Translations under genes and position numbers: made by a program
DNA from: Martinezella tropici
GTDB taxonomy: Bacteria > Pseudomonadota > Alphaproteobacteria > Rhizobiales > Rhizobiaceae
Assembly: GCF_003287875.1 (NCBI RefSeq)
Contig: NZ_QMKK01000054.1
Coordinates: 744,001-808,000, forward strand
Direction: 5' to 3'
DNA: 64,000 bases
Notes under the pieces: generated by a model
What the model was told of the DNA's origin: nothing
The model's database searches: none
What the model saw: the letters and a program-made list of their open reading frames with translations, nothing else
Shown here: one piece after another, positions 17,553 through 26,369 of the stretch
Layout: each line of letters opens with the position of its first letter
Numbering within the stretch: position 1 is the stretch's first letter

Positions 17553-18521
17553 ATGCGAACACGCCTGTCGACACTCCCGGCACTCGGTTTCCTTTTTGTC
17601 CTCGCCCTGACGAATGCCTGCTTCGCGTATGAGCTCGTGCGCGTTCCTCCGGGCAATCGCAACAATGTTCAGCCCCCCATACCCAACACCTCGGTGCTGC
17701 GGGCCAAGGCGTTCAACACGACCTATGAGGAAAAATACCAGAAGATCGTCGGCGTGCTGCGTGAGGACGAGAACCTGATGGCTTCGATCAAGAAGGCCGC
17801 GGCAGCCTATCAGATCGATCCTATCCATATTGTCGGCGCGCTTGTCGGCGAACATACCTACAACATCACCATCGTGAACAGGGTGAAATCCTATTACATC
17901 AAGGCGCTTGCCTATTCGCAATCCGACTTCAAGTTCGCCTACAAGGACGTGACCGTCCAGACTTTCCTGAAGAAGCCGGAATTCGCCCATTGCGATGCCT
18001 TCACGGGTAGCGCCGAACTCTGGGAATGCCGTGACGAAACCTGGGACGAGAGTTTTCGCGGCAAGGTCATCGACGGCGTCACCTATGAGAACATGACCTT
18101 CCAGCGCGCCTTCTTCCAGCCGTTCTTCGCGGGCCAGACCTTCGGTCTCGGCCAGATCAGCCCGCTGACCGCGCTCGAGGTCACCGATCTCGTGCATGCC
18201 ACCAGCGGTTTGCCGAAACTGTCTGTCGACGACCCTCAGGCAATCTACCGAGATATCATGGACCCCGATCGCAGCGTGATCTATATCGCCGCGATCGTCA
18301 GGGACGCGATCGATGCCTATCGCGCCCAGGGTTTCGACATCACCGGCAATCCCGGTTTGACGGCAACGCTCTATAATGTCGGGCAGCCGCGACGCCGCGC
18401 ACTTGCCTTGCGGCAGGCCGCGGACGCTTCAGGCGGCAAGAAGCTGCCGGAAGAGAATTATTATGGCTGGCTTGTAAACGACCGGCTGCCGGAACTGCGC
18501 GGCTTGCTGGGAGTGCATTGA
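17553..18521 (+). CDS. DUF1402 family protein, exported
   Basis: About 322 residues, of a family known mainly from Rhizobiales. A signal peptide (residues 1-23, RTRLSTLPALGFLFVLALT, then CFA) is followed by a helical domain with YEEKYQKIVGVLREDENL and DPIHIVGALVGEHTYN. FGLGQISPLTALE and TATLYNVGQPRRRA recall lysozyme-like lytic transglycosylase folds (a Glu after an aromatic-rich helix and a GxGQ loop). A peptidoglycan role is therefore possible but unproven. Alternative starts exist at 17505 (ATG) and 17547 (TTG); ATG 17553 places the signal peptide at the N-terminus. No strong ribosome site is visible. Confidence 0.78.
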   Translation: MRTRLSTLPALGFLFVLALTNACFAYELVRVPPGNRNNVQPPIPNTSVLRAKAFNTTYEEKYQKIVGVLREDENLMASIKKAAAAYQIDPIHIVGALVGEHTYNITIVNRVKSYYIKALAYSQSDFKFAYKDVTVQTFLKKPEFAHCDAFTGSAELWECRDETWDESFRGKVIDGVTYENMTFQRAFFQPFFAGQTFGLGQISPLTALEVTDLVHATSGLPKLSVDDPQAIYRDIMDPDRSVIYIAAIVRDAIDAYRAQGFDITGNPGLTATLYNVGQPRRRALALRQAADASGGKKLPEENYYGWLVNDRLPELRGLLGVH

Positions 18522-18570
18522 TCGCGGGAGAGGTCTCGCAAAGTTCTCGAATCTGATCGCATCGGATAGC

Positions 18571-19188
18571 TCACGCGAGCAGGGTGACGCGGCCGTTGGC
18601 GATCTTGTTTTGGACCCAGAGCCGCTCGTTCTGCCAATCGTGCCGCTTCCATCCTTGCCAGCTGAAGCCGCACAGTTTGACGTCCCAATCGGACAGCGGA
18701 AACTTCGCGAGCGTATAGCCAATGCCGAGGAAACCCGTGCTGGGAAAGACTTCGCGCATCCGAGGTCCGGCAATGCCGAGTTCGTTGCAGCCTTCGACAT
18801 AGGTCTGTGGCGGCATGATGCGGATTTCCTTGCCGACATTGCCCATCCGTTCGATCGCCTGCATCGTCCAATCGGCCTTCTGGCCCCGCAGGCGCTGAAA
18901 TATGTTCGGGCGCGGATGATATTTGCGAATGATGTTCGGATGATAAGCCAGCATCAGCACCTTGGCTGCCTTCAGTGCCGCATTGTCCAGGAAGCCGGGA
19001 TCGAGCAGCCGCCGATACAGGATCTTGCTCGACGCGGCCATCATGATCATATCGGTGCGCTCGCCGCTCATGCCCCCGGCAAGGTTCGGCTCGTTGAAGC
19101 GCATCACGAATTGCGCGTCGTCCACGACCCCTGAGAGATCGCGCTCGAGCTCAGCATTCCCAACGATGATTGCAGTCTTGCGCGCCAA
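18571..19188 (-). CDS. Glycosyltransferase family 29-like protein ('urease operon accessory protein' type)
   Basis: A 205-residue protein opening with TAIIVGNAELERD and VMRFNEPN. This is the nucleotide-binding pattern of the sialyltransferase (GT29) family, where a glycine/asparagine loop and R-(F/L)-N segment form the L-motif. Rhizobial homologues carry the odd label 'urease operon accessory protein', yet no urease gene is near. GFLGIGYTLAKF and the DVKLCGFSW segment match the small-motif region. Function is probably transfer of a sugar to a surface glycan, which is an inference from the fold. It stands alone between unrelated genes. Confidence 0.7.
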   Translation of the reverse strand: MARKTAIIVGNAELERDLSGVVDDAQFVMRFNEPNLAGGMSGERTDMIMMAASSKILYRRLLDPGFLDNAALKAAKVLMLAYHPNIIRKYHPRPNIFQRLRGQKADWTMQAIERMGNVGKEIRIMPPQTYVEGCNELGIAGPRMREVFPSTGFLGIGYTLAKFPLSDWDVKLCGFSWQGWKRHDWQNERLWVQNKIANGRVTLLA

Positions 19189-19410
19189 TGCGGTTGTCCA
19201 GCGAAATACGGCCGTGAATTAGCAATGCCGTCTGACAGAGCCCTGAAACATTGATGATACGGAACTGAAATCAAATTTGAGCTGTTTGCCAAATACGCAC
19301 GTTTACCGCCCCCGCCGGCCAACGATAAGAAGAGAGGCCTTCTGGCAGAACTCGCCAAAGCTCCGTAAACTGTCGCTTTCAATGCCGGAGCTAGTTCGGG
19401 TGGACAGTTT

Positions 19411-19788
19411 ATGAAGCAAACGGATCGCATGAACTCGGCGTCCAACATCTGGGAGGCTGATCCATGTGATGCTTCCGACAAGCTGGCGGATTTACAATTC
19501 GCCGGATTTGAGGACAGGGCAGCCAAGGCGATTAACTGGGCTTCGATACTCGATGCCGGCCAGTCGGTATTCGGCACCGAAATAGGAGACCTTCGCGGAT
19601 CAGATGTTGAATTTTATGCGACCTGCGACGGTGAAGACATGCTTTTGATGCGGCTGATGTGGCATGGGTTTCCCGATCCCCCCGAATGGAGGTTGGCGAC
19701 GCGACCCAGCAACAGAAATGATCTCCCTTGGGCCTCGTGGGGTTATTTTGCCGACTTACCGGAAAGATGGCGAATACCGAATATGTAA
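19411..19788 (+). CDS. Hypothetical protein (125 aa)
   Basis: An acidic, tryptophan-rich protein (WEADP, NWASIL, PPEWRL, LPWASWGYF) with no membrane segment or family that I recognise. GGTGGA lies about six bases before ATG 19411. Overlapping antisense ORFs look less protein-like. The preceding gap 19189-19410 holds nothing identifiable. It could be an orphan or a recently acquired gene. Confidence 0.45.
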   Translation: MKQTDRMNSASNIWEADPCDASDKLADLQFAGFEDRAAKAINWASILDAGQSVFGTEIGDLRGSDVEFYATCDGEDMLLMRLMWHGFPDPPEWRLATRPSNRNDLPWASWGYFADLPERWRIPNM

Positions 19789-19852
19789 GCGGCATCACTC
19801 CGGTAATCCCGCATGAATACGCCGAAAGATAAATCAGCCTTCTTCGCCAAGC

Positions 19853-20980
19853 CTACAGGAAATACCGGAACTTCAACGGCAGCAGCGCCGTACCGATCGC
19901 GCTGGCATCGCCCCGCGTTTCGCTGAGAACCAGCCGCGGCCCATGCGGCGCAATGCCGTAACGATGCGGGCGTTGCGAGGGCAGATTCACGCGCTCGATC
20001 ATCATCCGTCCGAGGGCCGGCGGCAGCTGGCCGCCGAAGACGATCGACTGCGGATCGATTACTGCGGTCAGGGTGGCAATCAGGCGATCGAGCATCGGCA
20101 TGGTTTCGGAAAGCCAGCTCTCCACGCCCGGCCAGGAAGGATCGAAGGCTTGCTTCAGTTCCTCAACCGAGCCTATCTCGATACCGTTCTCGCGCAATCT
20201 GCGGATAAGATATTGCAGAGCTGGCCGTCGCGGCGCCTCATCCGGGTTGTAGATGACGCTGAACTCGCCTGCATTGCCGTGGAAACCGAAATAAGGCCTG
20301 CCCTCAAGAACAAGACCGCCGCCAAATCCGTAGTTGAAAGACAGATATGCGAAGGTCGGGCACCAGCGCCCGACGCCACGCAGGCTTTCGCCGATAGCGC
20401 CGGTCGTCGCATTGTTTTCCAGCCAAACCGGAAGTCGGAACACATCCTCGAGCTCCGGCTGCAGATCGATCAGCGACCAGTCCCGCAAAGGTTCCGGCGC
20501 ATTGAAATGACGATCATCGCCGACGAAGAAGCCGGACATGGCGAAGCCGAGGCCGATAAGGCTTTCGCGCGGTATTTCGCATCGCGTCAGGATCGAGTTC
20601 AGTTTTCGGGCAAGCGCAGTCAGCGTCGCCTTGCGGTCACCAGGCACTCCCTGAAGCGTCTCCTGACCGACAATATCGCAGCCGAAATCGGCAACCGACA
20701 GTATTACGGCGTCGGTATTGACGGAAATGCCGATCGAGTAAGCAGCCTGCCTTGCCAATTCGATCGTCGGGCTCGGTTGCCCGCGCGTGCCCTTGAGAGG
20801 CGCACCGGCGCGGAGCAGACCCCGCGCCATCAAGGTTTCGACCAGGCGGTGCACCGATTGCTGTGTCAGATTGGTGTGGGCCGTTATGGTCGCGCGCGGG
20901 ATCGGCTCATGCCGGCGAACGATATCGAGGATGAGGCGTTCGTTTCCGCTTGCCAGTGGGGATTTCTCAAGCACTGTCAT
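19853..20980 (-). CDS. ROK-family transcriptional regulator
   Basis: About 375 residues. An N-terminal winged helix (ITAHTNLTQQSVHRLVETL, about residues 25-45) precedes a ROK sugar-kinase-like domain with GIGFAMSGFF-like, ENNATTGAIGE and FNYGFGGGLVLEGRPYFGFHGNAGE. The usual ROK zinc cysteine cluster after GEF is replaced by YNPDEAP, so it probably lacks that zinc and kinase activity, like other repressor ROKs. ATG 20980 is chosen; in-frame starts up to 21070 run into the promoter. It is divergent from the GDPD gene with a palindrome between. Confidence 0.85.
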   Translation of the reverse strand: MTVLEKSPLASGNERLILDIVRRHEPIPRATITAHTNLTQQSVHRLVETLMARGLLRAGAPLKGTRGQPSPTIELARQAAYSIGISVNTDAVILSVADFGCDIVGQETLQGVPGDRKATLTALARKLNSILTRCEIPRESLIGLGFAMSGFFVGDDRHFNAPEPLRDWSLIDLQPELEDVFRLPVWLENNATTGAIGESLRGVGRWCPTFAYLSFNYGFGGGLVLEGRPYFGFHGNAGEFSVIYNPDEAPRRPALQYLIRRLRENGIEIGSVEELKQAFDPSWPGVESWLSETMPMLDRLIATLTAVIDPQSIVFGGQLPPALGRMMIERVNLPSQRPHRYGIAPHGPRLVLSETRGDASAIGTALLPLKFRYFL

Positions 20981-21076
20981 GACTGCGATTCCAACCCCTT
21001 TGACCTCGCCTTCCCTCTTATATCCATGCCCGCAATCCGGCCCATCCGGCATATTCGAGGCAGCCGTCATAAATAT

Positions 21077-21091
21077 TACACTTTATGTGTA
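21077..21091. promoter_or_regulatory. Palindrome in ROK/GDPD divergent promoter
   Basis: TACACTTTATGTGTA is a 15-bp dyad (arms TACAC/GTGTA) in an AT-rich stretch between the two start codons, a likely operator for the ROK regulator. Confidence 0.5.
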
Positions 21092-21113
21092 TTAATAGCC
21101 ATGGAGGCGACCG

Positions 21114-22073
21114 GTGCCAATGGGCATCGCGTCGGCGCGTAGCCAACGGCGTCTGCATTCCATGACGGACATCACGCGGCGCATTCCGTCAGAACGATCA
21201 CGAAAGCCACCCCCCATGCACACTGCCGCCTCGCCCTCGCCCCGTCTTTCGGATATCTATGATCTCCTGTCCCGGGCCAATCCGGACATTCTGACGATCG
21301 CGCATCGCGGTCTTTGGTCGGCGGCGCCGGAAAATTCGCTGGCATCAATCCGCGCCGCCGCCGAACTTGGTGTTGAATTCGTCGAAATCGATACGCAGAC
21401 AACAGCCGACGGCCATCTTGTCGTCATCCACGACAAGACGCTGGACCGCACCACGTCGGCCAAAGGTGTCGTTGGCGCAAGCACATTCGCGATGGTCCGT
21501 GACGCGCGGCTGCGCGCCGGCGCGGGTGGGCAAACCGCTCACGTGACGGATGAGCGTGTGGCGACGCTCGAGGAAGCACTTGAAGAGGCGCGCGGGCGCG
21601 TCTTCGTCAATATCGACACGAAGTTTCCGCGTGAATTACCGCTGGTCATTGCCGCCGTTCGACGCCTCGGCGCCGAGGATCATGTCATCATCAAATCGGA
21701 TGTCGAGCCGCAGAGCGACAACTTCCCGGTTCTCAATGCCGATTGGTTCGGCTCTATTCCGCATATGCCAATGTTTCCAGTCCGTCCCGGGAAGTTCATC
21801 GAGGATCTGCGGGCAATCGAAGCACTGCGTGCGCCGATGATCGAGGTGAAGTTTACCGACATCGCAGATCTCATCGCGGGCCGCGACGAGCTGGAACGCC
21901 AGAACATCAGACTGTGGGTCAATACGCTCGACGTCTCCTACAATCTCGACTTCAATGACAGCCGCGCGCTTGAAGACCCCGAAGGCGTCTGGGGAACGCT
22001 TATCGCCGCCGGCGTCGGCGCGATCCAGACCGACACGAATGTCGAATTCAAACGCTGGCTGGCGGGCCGTTAA
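21114..22073 (+). CDS. Glycerophosphodiester phosphodiesterase family protein
   Basis: About 319 residues. The GDPD TIM-barrel core runs from IAHRGLWSAAPENSLASI (catalytic His-Arg, then Glu-Asn) through FVEIDTQTTADGHLVVIHDKTLDRTT (metal ligands Glu, Asp and catalytic His). It would hydrolyse glycerophosphodiesters to sn-glycerol 3-phosphate and an alcohol. GTG 21114 has GGAGG six bases upstream; later ATGs (21162, 21216) lack ribosome sites. The N-terminal 50 residues before the barrel are polar and have no signal peptide, so it is probably cytosolic. Transcription is divergent from the ROK regulator. Confidence 0.88.
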   Translation: MPMGIASARSQRRLHSMTDITRRIPSERSRKPPPMHTAASPSPRLSDIYDLLSRANPDILTIAHRGLWSAAPENSLASIRAAAELGVEFVEIDTQTTADGHLVVIHDKTLDRTTSAKGVVGASTFAMVRDARLRAGAGGQTAHVTDERVATLEEALEEARGRVFVNIDTKFPRELPLVIAAVRRLGAEDHVIIKSDVEPQSDNFPVLNADWFGSIPHMPMFPVRPGKFIEDLRAIEALRAPMIEVKFTDIADLIAGRDELERQNIRLWVNTLDVSYNLDFNDSRALEDPEGVWGTLIAAGVGAIQTDTNVEFKRWLAGR

Positions 22074-22094
22074 GCCGGAGCAGATAGAACCACG

Positions 22095-23609
22095 CTAGTC
22101 GCAACCGGCGCCGACCAAGCCCAGCCCCACCTGCGCGAGATAGGTCTCCAAGGTCTCCATATCTGCGCTCGCGACGATGGCACCAATGTAGCCATCCGGA
22201 CGTACCAGTATCCAATCGCCGGCGGCAGGGGCATAGGCGTCACGGAAGTGACCTTCGTCATCGAACATATCACCCTTCGAACCGAATATGTGAATATGCA
22301 TGCCCCGACGCGGAGGCACGGCCCCTCGCTCTACCTCATAGCCGAGCAACGTCCAGTGCGCCCCTTTCAACAAATCGAACAGCCGAATGCTTTGGCCTGC
22401 TGCACCCCGGATCGGTGCATCCGGCGCACGGTCGCCGGCAAGGAGACCGCCAATCCGGCTTGGCTGCTCCAGCGCAAGCGAGGATTCGGGATAACCGATA
22501 TCGAGTTGATGGACCTCGCGGCTACGACGCATGTCGCCACGCTTTAAGGCATCGAGAAGTTTTGTCGCCAGGCCGAGCATTGCTGCGGCGACCGGCCTGC
22601 ATTCCTCTTCATAAGTGTCGAGCAGTGTCTCAGGCGCGCCGTCGGCGACCGCGGCCAGCTTCCAGCCCAGATTATAGGCATCCTGGATGCTGGTGTTGAG
22701 GCCTTGACCGCCAGTCGGTGGATGAATGTGAGCGGCATCGCCGGCGAGGAACACGCGACCAACGCGGTAGCGATCGGCCAACCGTGCATTCATGCTGTAT
22801 GCCGATGCCCAGGACACGGATTGGATATGAATATCATTGCGATTGGTGCGCTCCGCCACCATGGCCGCCAGCCCTTCGACGGAAAGATCGATATCGCCTT
22901 CGAGAGGGATCGGGCCTTGAATCTGAAACATCCCAGTCCCGGCGAGCGGACAAAATGCTATCTGCCGCGCCATGTTTCCTTCATTGAAACGATGCCAGGC
23001 GTCGCGAGTGAGACCTGTCAGCACGACATCAGCCACGATGGCACGCACACCCAGGGTCTTGCCCGGGAAATCGATGCCAAGCACATGGCGCACGAAGCTG
23101 CGGCCACCATCGGCGCCAACGAGCCAGCGCACGCGCAAGATCTCGTCGCCGGCCGTGCCCGCAACATGCGCCGTCACACCATCCGCGTCCTGTCCGAAGC
23201 CGACCAGTTCCCGGCCGAATTCGGGTCGATGACCCAGTTCCTCCAGGCGTTCGCGCATCAGGCCTTCGGTCAGAAACTGAGGCACCATCAGCGGAAGATG
23301 GTAAGGCTCGGAGGCCGTCGGGGGCTCATGCGTCATCGCGTCGGAGTCGACATAGCTGCCGTCATCGCGATGTCGCCGTTCGGGCGGATACGATCCGCCG
23401 ATCGCGACGAGCCTGTCGAGGATACCGAGATCTTCGAATATTTCCTGCGTTCGCGGCTGAATGCCCTTGCCGCGCGAGCCGTGGAACGGGCCACCCATCT
23501 TCTCGATCAGGCGGAAGGAAATGCCTCTTCGCGCCAGGTCGATCGCCAGCGCCAGACCGGCTGCGCCCGCACCGCAAATCAGCACATCGGCTGCAAATTC
23601 CTCTGTCAT
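22095..23609 (-). CDS. FAD-dependent aromatic monooxygenase/hydroxylase
   Basis: A 504-residue flavoprotein of the FAD_binding_3 group (PheA/MhpA/RdmE-like). The N-terminal dinucleotide motif is LICGAGAAGLALA, the DG motif region is GADGGRSFVRH and the GD motif is RVFLAGDAAHIHPPTGGQGLNT. The C-terminal thioredoxin-like tail (from about 400) is typical of polyketide or phenol hydroxylases. It would hydroxylate an aromatic or polycyclic compound with NAD(P)H and O2. ATG 23609 follows GGAGGGCGAA. It is divergent from a MarR regulator that probably senses its substrate. Confidence 0.9.
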   Translation of the reverse strand: MTEEFAADVLICGAGAAGLALAIDLARRGISFRLIEKMGGPFHGSRGKGIQPRTQEIFEDLGILDRLVAIGGSYPPERRHRDDGSYVDSDAMTHEPPTASEPYHLPLMVPQFLTEGLMRERLEELGHRPEFGRELVGFGQDADGVTAHVAGTAGDEILRVRWLVGADGGRSFVRHVLGIDFPGKTLGVRAIVADVVLTGLTRDAWHRFNEGNMARQIAFCPLAGTGMFQIQGPIPLEGDIDLSVEGLAAMVAERTNRNDIHIQSVSWASAYSMNARLADRYRVGRVFLAGDAAHIHPPTGGQGLNTSIQDAYNLGWKLAAVADGAPETLLDTYEEECRPVAAAMLGLATKLLDALKRGDMRRSREVHQLDIGYPESSLALEQPSRIGGLLAGDRAPDAPIRGAAGQSIRLFDLLKGAHWTLLGYEVERGAVPPRRGMHIHIFGSKGDMFDDEGHFRDAYAPAAGDWILVRPDGYIGAIVASADMETLETYLAQVGLGLVGAGCD

Positions 23610-23626
23610 TTCGCCCTCCATATGTG

Positions 23627-23642
23627 TAATATGCACATATTA
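23627..23642. promoter_or_regulatory. MarR-type operator
   Basis: TAATATG-CA-CATATTA is a perfect 7-bp inverted repeat between the monooxygenase and marR. The half-site CACATATTA is repeated exactly at 23694-23702 inside the marR 5' coding end, suggesting cooperative autorepression. Confidence 0.7.
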
Positions 23643-23664
23643 AGAGAGACATGAGCGGGCGTCA

Positions 23665-24147
23665 ATGGAAAAGGTGCAAAATACACATATTAGCGCTCAA
23701 CTGCGTGAGCTTCATAGTGCGCTGATCGAAATCGTCGGCGTCATGAACCGGCCTCAGCGTGACGAAGCGATGGTTCGCGAGGCGGGGATATCGCTCGACC
23801 GTGCCCTATTCCCGCTGCTTGTTCTGGTGGAGAGGCTCGGCCCCATCGGAGTTGTCGAACTGGCCGACCGCGTGGGACGCGACTACACCACCGTCAGCCG
23901 ACAGGTTGCCAAGCTGGAGAGCCTCGGGCTGGTCGACCGCCAGGAAAGCACACAAGACCGCCGCATTCGCGAGGCCGTCATTACCGGCCAAGGAAAGGCA
24001 ATGACTGATCGTGTCGACGCGGCGCGTGAGAGAATTGGTTTGGCCATTTTCGCCAATTGGAACGAACGGGATATCGAAGACCTGGTGCGGCTCATGCGCA
24101 AATTCGCTGATGACATCAAAGACGACGCATCGGGCGCGCCCAGATAG
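23665..24147 (+). CDS. MarR-family transcriptional regulator
   Basis: A 160-residue winged-helix protein. The HTH spans GVVELADRVGRDYTTVSRQVAKLESLGLV (about residues 60-90), with the wing DRQESTQDRRIREAVIT. It is divergent from the FAD monooxygenase and has a perfect palindrome in the shared promoter, so it probably represses that gene until an aromatic ligand binds. A second half-site overlaps its own codons 10-13. Its stop faces the rpiB stop across a terminator hairpin. Confidence 0.9.
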   Translation: MEKVQNTHISAQLRELHSALIEIVGVMNRPQRDEAMVREAGISLDRALFPLLVLVERLGPIGVVELADRVGRDYTTVSRQVAKLESLGLVDRQESTQDRRIREAVITGQGKAMTDRVDAARERIGLAIFANWNERDIEDLVRLMRKFADDIKDDASGAPR

Positions 24148-24187
24148 CCTTCGATAACAGACGTGCGAGGATCGCCTAGATACGGAC

Positions 24188-24217
24188 AGCCCGGCCGATC
24201 GGAGGGATCGCCGGGCT
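24188..24217. terminator. Bidirectional terminator between marR and rpiB
   Basis: AGCCCGG pairs with CCGGGCT, extended inward by CGATC/GATCG-type pairs with one bulge, in the gap between convergent genes. On the plus strand TTGTCTG follows, a short T-containing tail. Confidence 0.6.
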
Positions 24218-24238
24218 TGTCTGCGTCTTGGGACTGGC

Positions 24239-24694
24239 TTAACGGGCGTTGTACTTCGCATCGACCTCGTTGATGGCCTTGACGTTGCCGGCCGAGCGGC
24301 CGTTTTCGTCGAAGGTCTGCGCCAGGAAAGCGTCGGCGATGGCCTTGGCAAGTTCGGTGCCGATGACGCGAGCGCCCATGGTGATGATCTGGGCGTTATT
24401 TGAAAGAGCTGCACGTTCTGCCGAATAGGTGTCGTGGGTCAGCGCCGCACGGATGCCCGGCACCTTGTTGGCCGAGATGCAGACGCCGATGCCGGTGCCG
24501 CAGACAAGGATCGCCTTGTCATAGGTGCCGTCGATGACGCCGGAAGCCACGCGGTCAGCGAGATTGGCATAAAATGCATCGGGACCTTCATCAGTGCGCG
24601 ACACTTCGCTCACCTCGAAACGATCCTTCAGATGGTCGGCAAGAACCTTGGCGAGGCCCTCGCCGGCGCTGTCTCCAGCAATAGCAAGCTTCAT
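24239..24694 (-). CDS. eryI: RpiB-family isomerase, D-erythrulose-4-phosphate isomerase (EryI type)
   Basis: A 151-residue RpiB/LacAB family enzyme. Family signatures are IAGDSAGE at the N-terminus, the catalytic Cys segment [15 protein letters not shown] and [16 protein letters not shown], followed by [14 protein letters not shown]. In erythritol loci this protein converts D-erythrulose 4-phosphate to D-erythrose 4-phosphate rather than acting on ribose 5-phosphate. ATG 24694 follows TGAGGAG. It lies 11 bp beyond tpiB and is last in the minus-strand ery operon. It is also called rpiB in rhizobial literature. Confidence 0.85.
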   Translation of the reverse strand: MKLAIAGDSAGEGLAKVLADHLKDRFEVSEVSRTDEGPDAFYANLADRVASGVIDGTYDKAILVCGTGIGVCISANKVPGIRAALTHDTYSAERAALSNNAQIITMGARVIGTELAKAIADAFLAQTFDENGRSAGNVKAINEVDAKYNAR

Positions 24695-24705
24695 GAGATG
24701 TCTCC

Positions 24706-25476
24706 TCAGAGTTTGGCGGCGCACTTGGCGAGGATGTCGAGATAGCCTTCGACGTTCCAGGCTGAGCGGCCGATGAAGAGCCCGTCTACGTTCGGGCAGG
24801 ATATGAGTTCTTCGCAGTTTTGCGGATTGACCGATCCGCCGTAGAGGCACGGAATTTTGCGGCCGAGCATATCCTGCGCGACCGCGACGATCTCGGCCTG
24901 GCGTGCATCGGCATAGGAGGGTTCGGCCGGAATCCCCTTTTCGCCGATCGCCCAGACCGGCTCATAGGCCAGCAGGATTTCAGCCTGCTTCTGGGCGTCG
25001 GAGAGCTTCGATAGCGCGCCGATAACCTGCTCGCTCAGGATCTCGGTTGCACGACCGCTTTCGCGATCTTGCAGCGTCTCGCCGATGCAGATGAGCGGGA
25101 TCAACCCATGACGGACGGCCGCCTCGGTCTTCAATCCGACGGTCTCATTGGTCTCGCCGAAATGCTCGCGACGCTCGGAGTGGCCGAGTTCGACGATGTC
25201 GAGATTGCAATCGTTCAACATCAGCGGCGAAATCTCACCCGTCCATGCACCCTGGTCGGCCCAATGCATGTTCTGGGCGCCGACCTTGACGGAGCTGCCC
25301 AAAAGGATCGACTTGACCTCACGCACCGCAGTGAACGGCGGAATGATGAAACGCTGGATGCGGGCATCGCGCAAGGTATCGGCAGCGCGCAGGGCCTCGG
25401 CGAAAGCACGCGCCTCGGCCAGCGTCTTGTTCATCTTCCAGCTCGTGCCGATCCAATAGCGAGGCTTGTCTGTCAT
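24706..25476 (-). CDS. eryH: Triose-phosphate isomerase-like L-erythrulose-1-phosphate isomerase (EryH/TpiB type)
   Basis: A 256-residue TIM-barrel isomerase. Catalytic residues are Lys in GTSWKMNK, His in LGHSERR and Glu in [12 protein letters not shown]; the phosphate loop is LYGGSVNP. In erythritol operons this TpiA paralogue isomerises the tetrulose phosphate, not triose phosphate. The start ATGA overlaps the eryR stop by 4 nt, so the two are translationally coupled. It is known as tpiB in rhizobia and eryH in Brucella. Confidence 0.87.
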   Translation of the reverse strand: MTDKPRYWIGTSWKMNKTLAEARAFAEALRAADTLRDARIQRFIIPPFTAVREVKSILLGSSVKVGAQNMHWADQGAWTGEISPLMLNDCNLDIVELGHSERREHFGETNETVGLKTEAAVRHGLIPLICIGETLQDRESGRATEILSEQVIGALSKLSDAQKQAEILLAYEPVWAIGEKGIPAEPSYADARQAEIVAVAQDMLGRKIPCLYGGSVNPQNCEELISCPNVDGLFIGRSAWNVEGYLDILAKCAAKL

Positions 25477-26249
25477 GTCATATCCTGGTTCGAGGCAATG
25501 GTGAGGGTGATACCGTCCCGGCGGAATTGCGCGAGAATGGCGTCGTCCGGCGCGTGATCGGTAATCACGGCGTCGAAATCGGTAAGGTCGGCCATCACAT
25601 GCAGGGCCGTGTGCCCGATGCGCTGATGGCTGACGAGCAGACAGCTCCTGGTCGCCGACGCAATCATCGCCCGCTTCGTGCGCACGACGTTATCGTCCAT
25701 ATGATAGGCGAGCCTGCCGGAAACGGCCGGCGTCGACAGGAAGGCGATATCGGCCCGCAGGCGCGACAGTGCTTCCTCGGTGACGACGCCGAGAAAGGCA
25801 TTGAACTTGGCGGAATAGACGCCGCCGAGCGCGATCAGGGTAATGCCGCTTTCGTTCTTCATGCGGTCTATGATCGCGGCGTTGTTGGTGATCAGCGTCA
25901 GCGGCCGTTTCTGCAGCAGCATCTCGCCAAGAACGGCCGCCATCGAGCCGTCATTGATCATGACGGTCATGCCGGGCTCGACAAGATCGAGTGCTGCGCG
26001 CGCCATCGCCAGCTTTTCGTCATGGCCTTGACGCTCGCGGAAGCGAAAATCACTTTCGAACTGTGTCCCGGCATCGATGGTCGCCCCGCCGCGAACCTTG
26101 CGCAACACACCGGCCTGCTCGAGATCATCGAGATCGCGATGGATCGTCATCTTCGACACGGTAAAGCGGTCGGCCAGATCGTCGAGATCGACGGTCTTGT
26201 GCTCGATGAGCAGATTGATGATCGATTGCTGACGCTCTTCCCGTTTCAC
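25473..26249 (-). CDS. eryR: DeoR-family regulator of the erythritol isomerase genes
   Basis: A 258-residue DeoR repressor. The N-terminal HTH (VDLDDLADRFTVSKMTIHRDLDDLEQAGVLRKVRGGA) is canonical, followed by the phosphosugar-sensing domain with MINDGSMAAVLGE and LIALGGVYSAKFNAFLG. The GxGG-like sugar phosphate loop is present. The gene position, first in an eryR-tpiB-rpiB unit, matches other rhizobial erythritol loci. The ligand is probably a tetrulose phosphate, by analogy. Confidence 0.87.
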   Translation of the reverse strand: MKREERQQSIINLLIEHKTVDLDDLADRFTVSKMTIHRDLDDLEQAGVLRKVRGGATIDAGTQFESDFRFRERQGHDEKLAMARAALDLVEPGMTVMINDGSMAAVLGEMLLQKRPLTLITNNAAIIDRMKNESGITLIALGGVYSAKFNAFLGVVTEEALSRLRADIAFLSTPAVSGRLAYHMDDNVVRTKRAMIASATRSCLLVSHQRIGHTALHVMADLTDFDAVITDHAPDDAILAQFRRDGITLTIASNQDMT

Positions 26250-26369
26250 TTTACACTCCGGCCACCAGTCCGAAAGGAACTAGAGAAAATATAACATCCA
26301 AATCTCACAATTCAACATTTTATTTGTTACGTTGAGATGATTTTATGTTTCCGTGCAGATCGCAATGGC

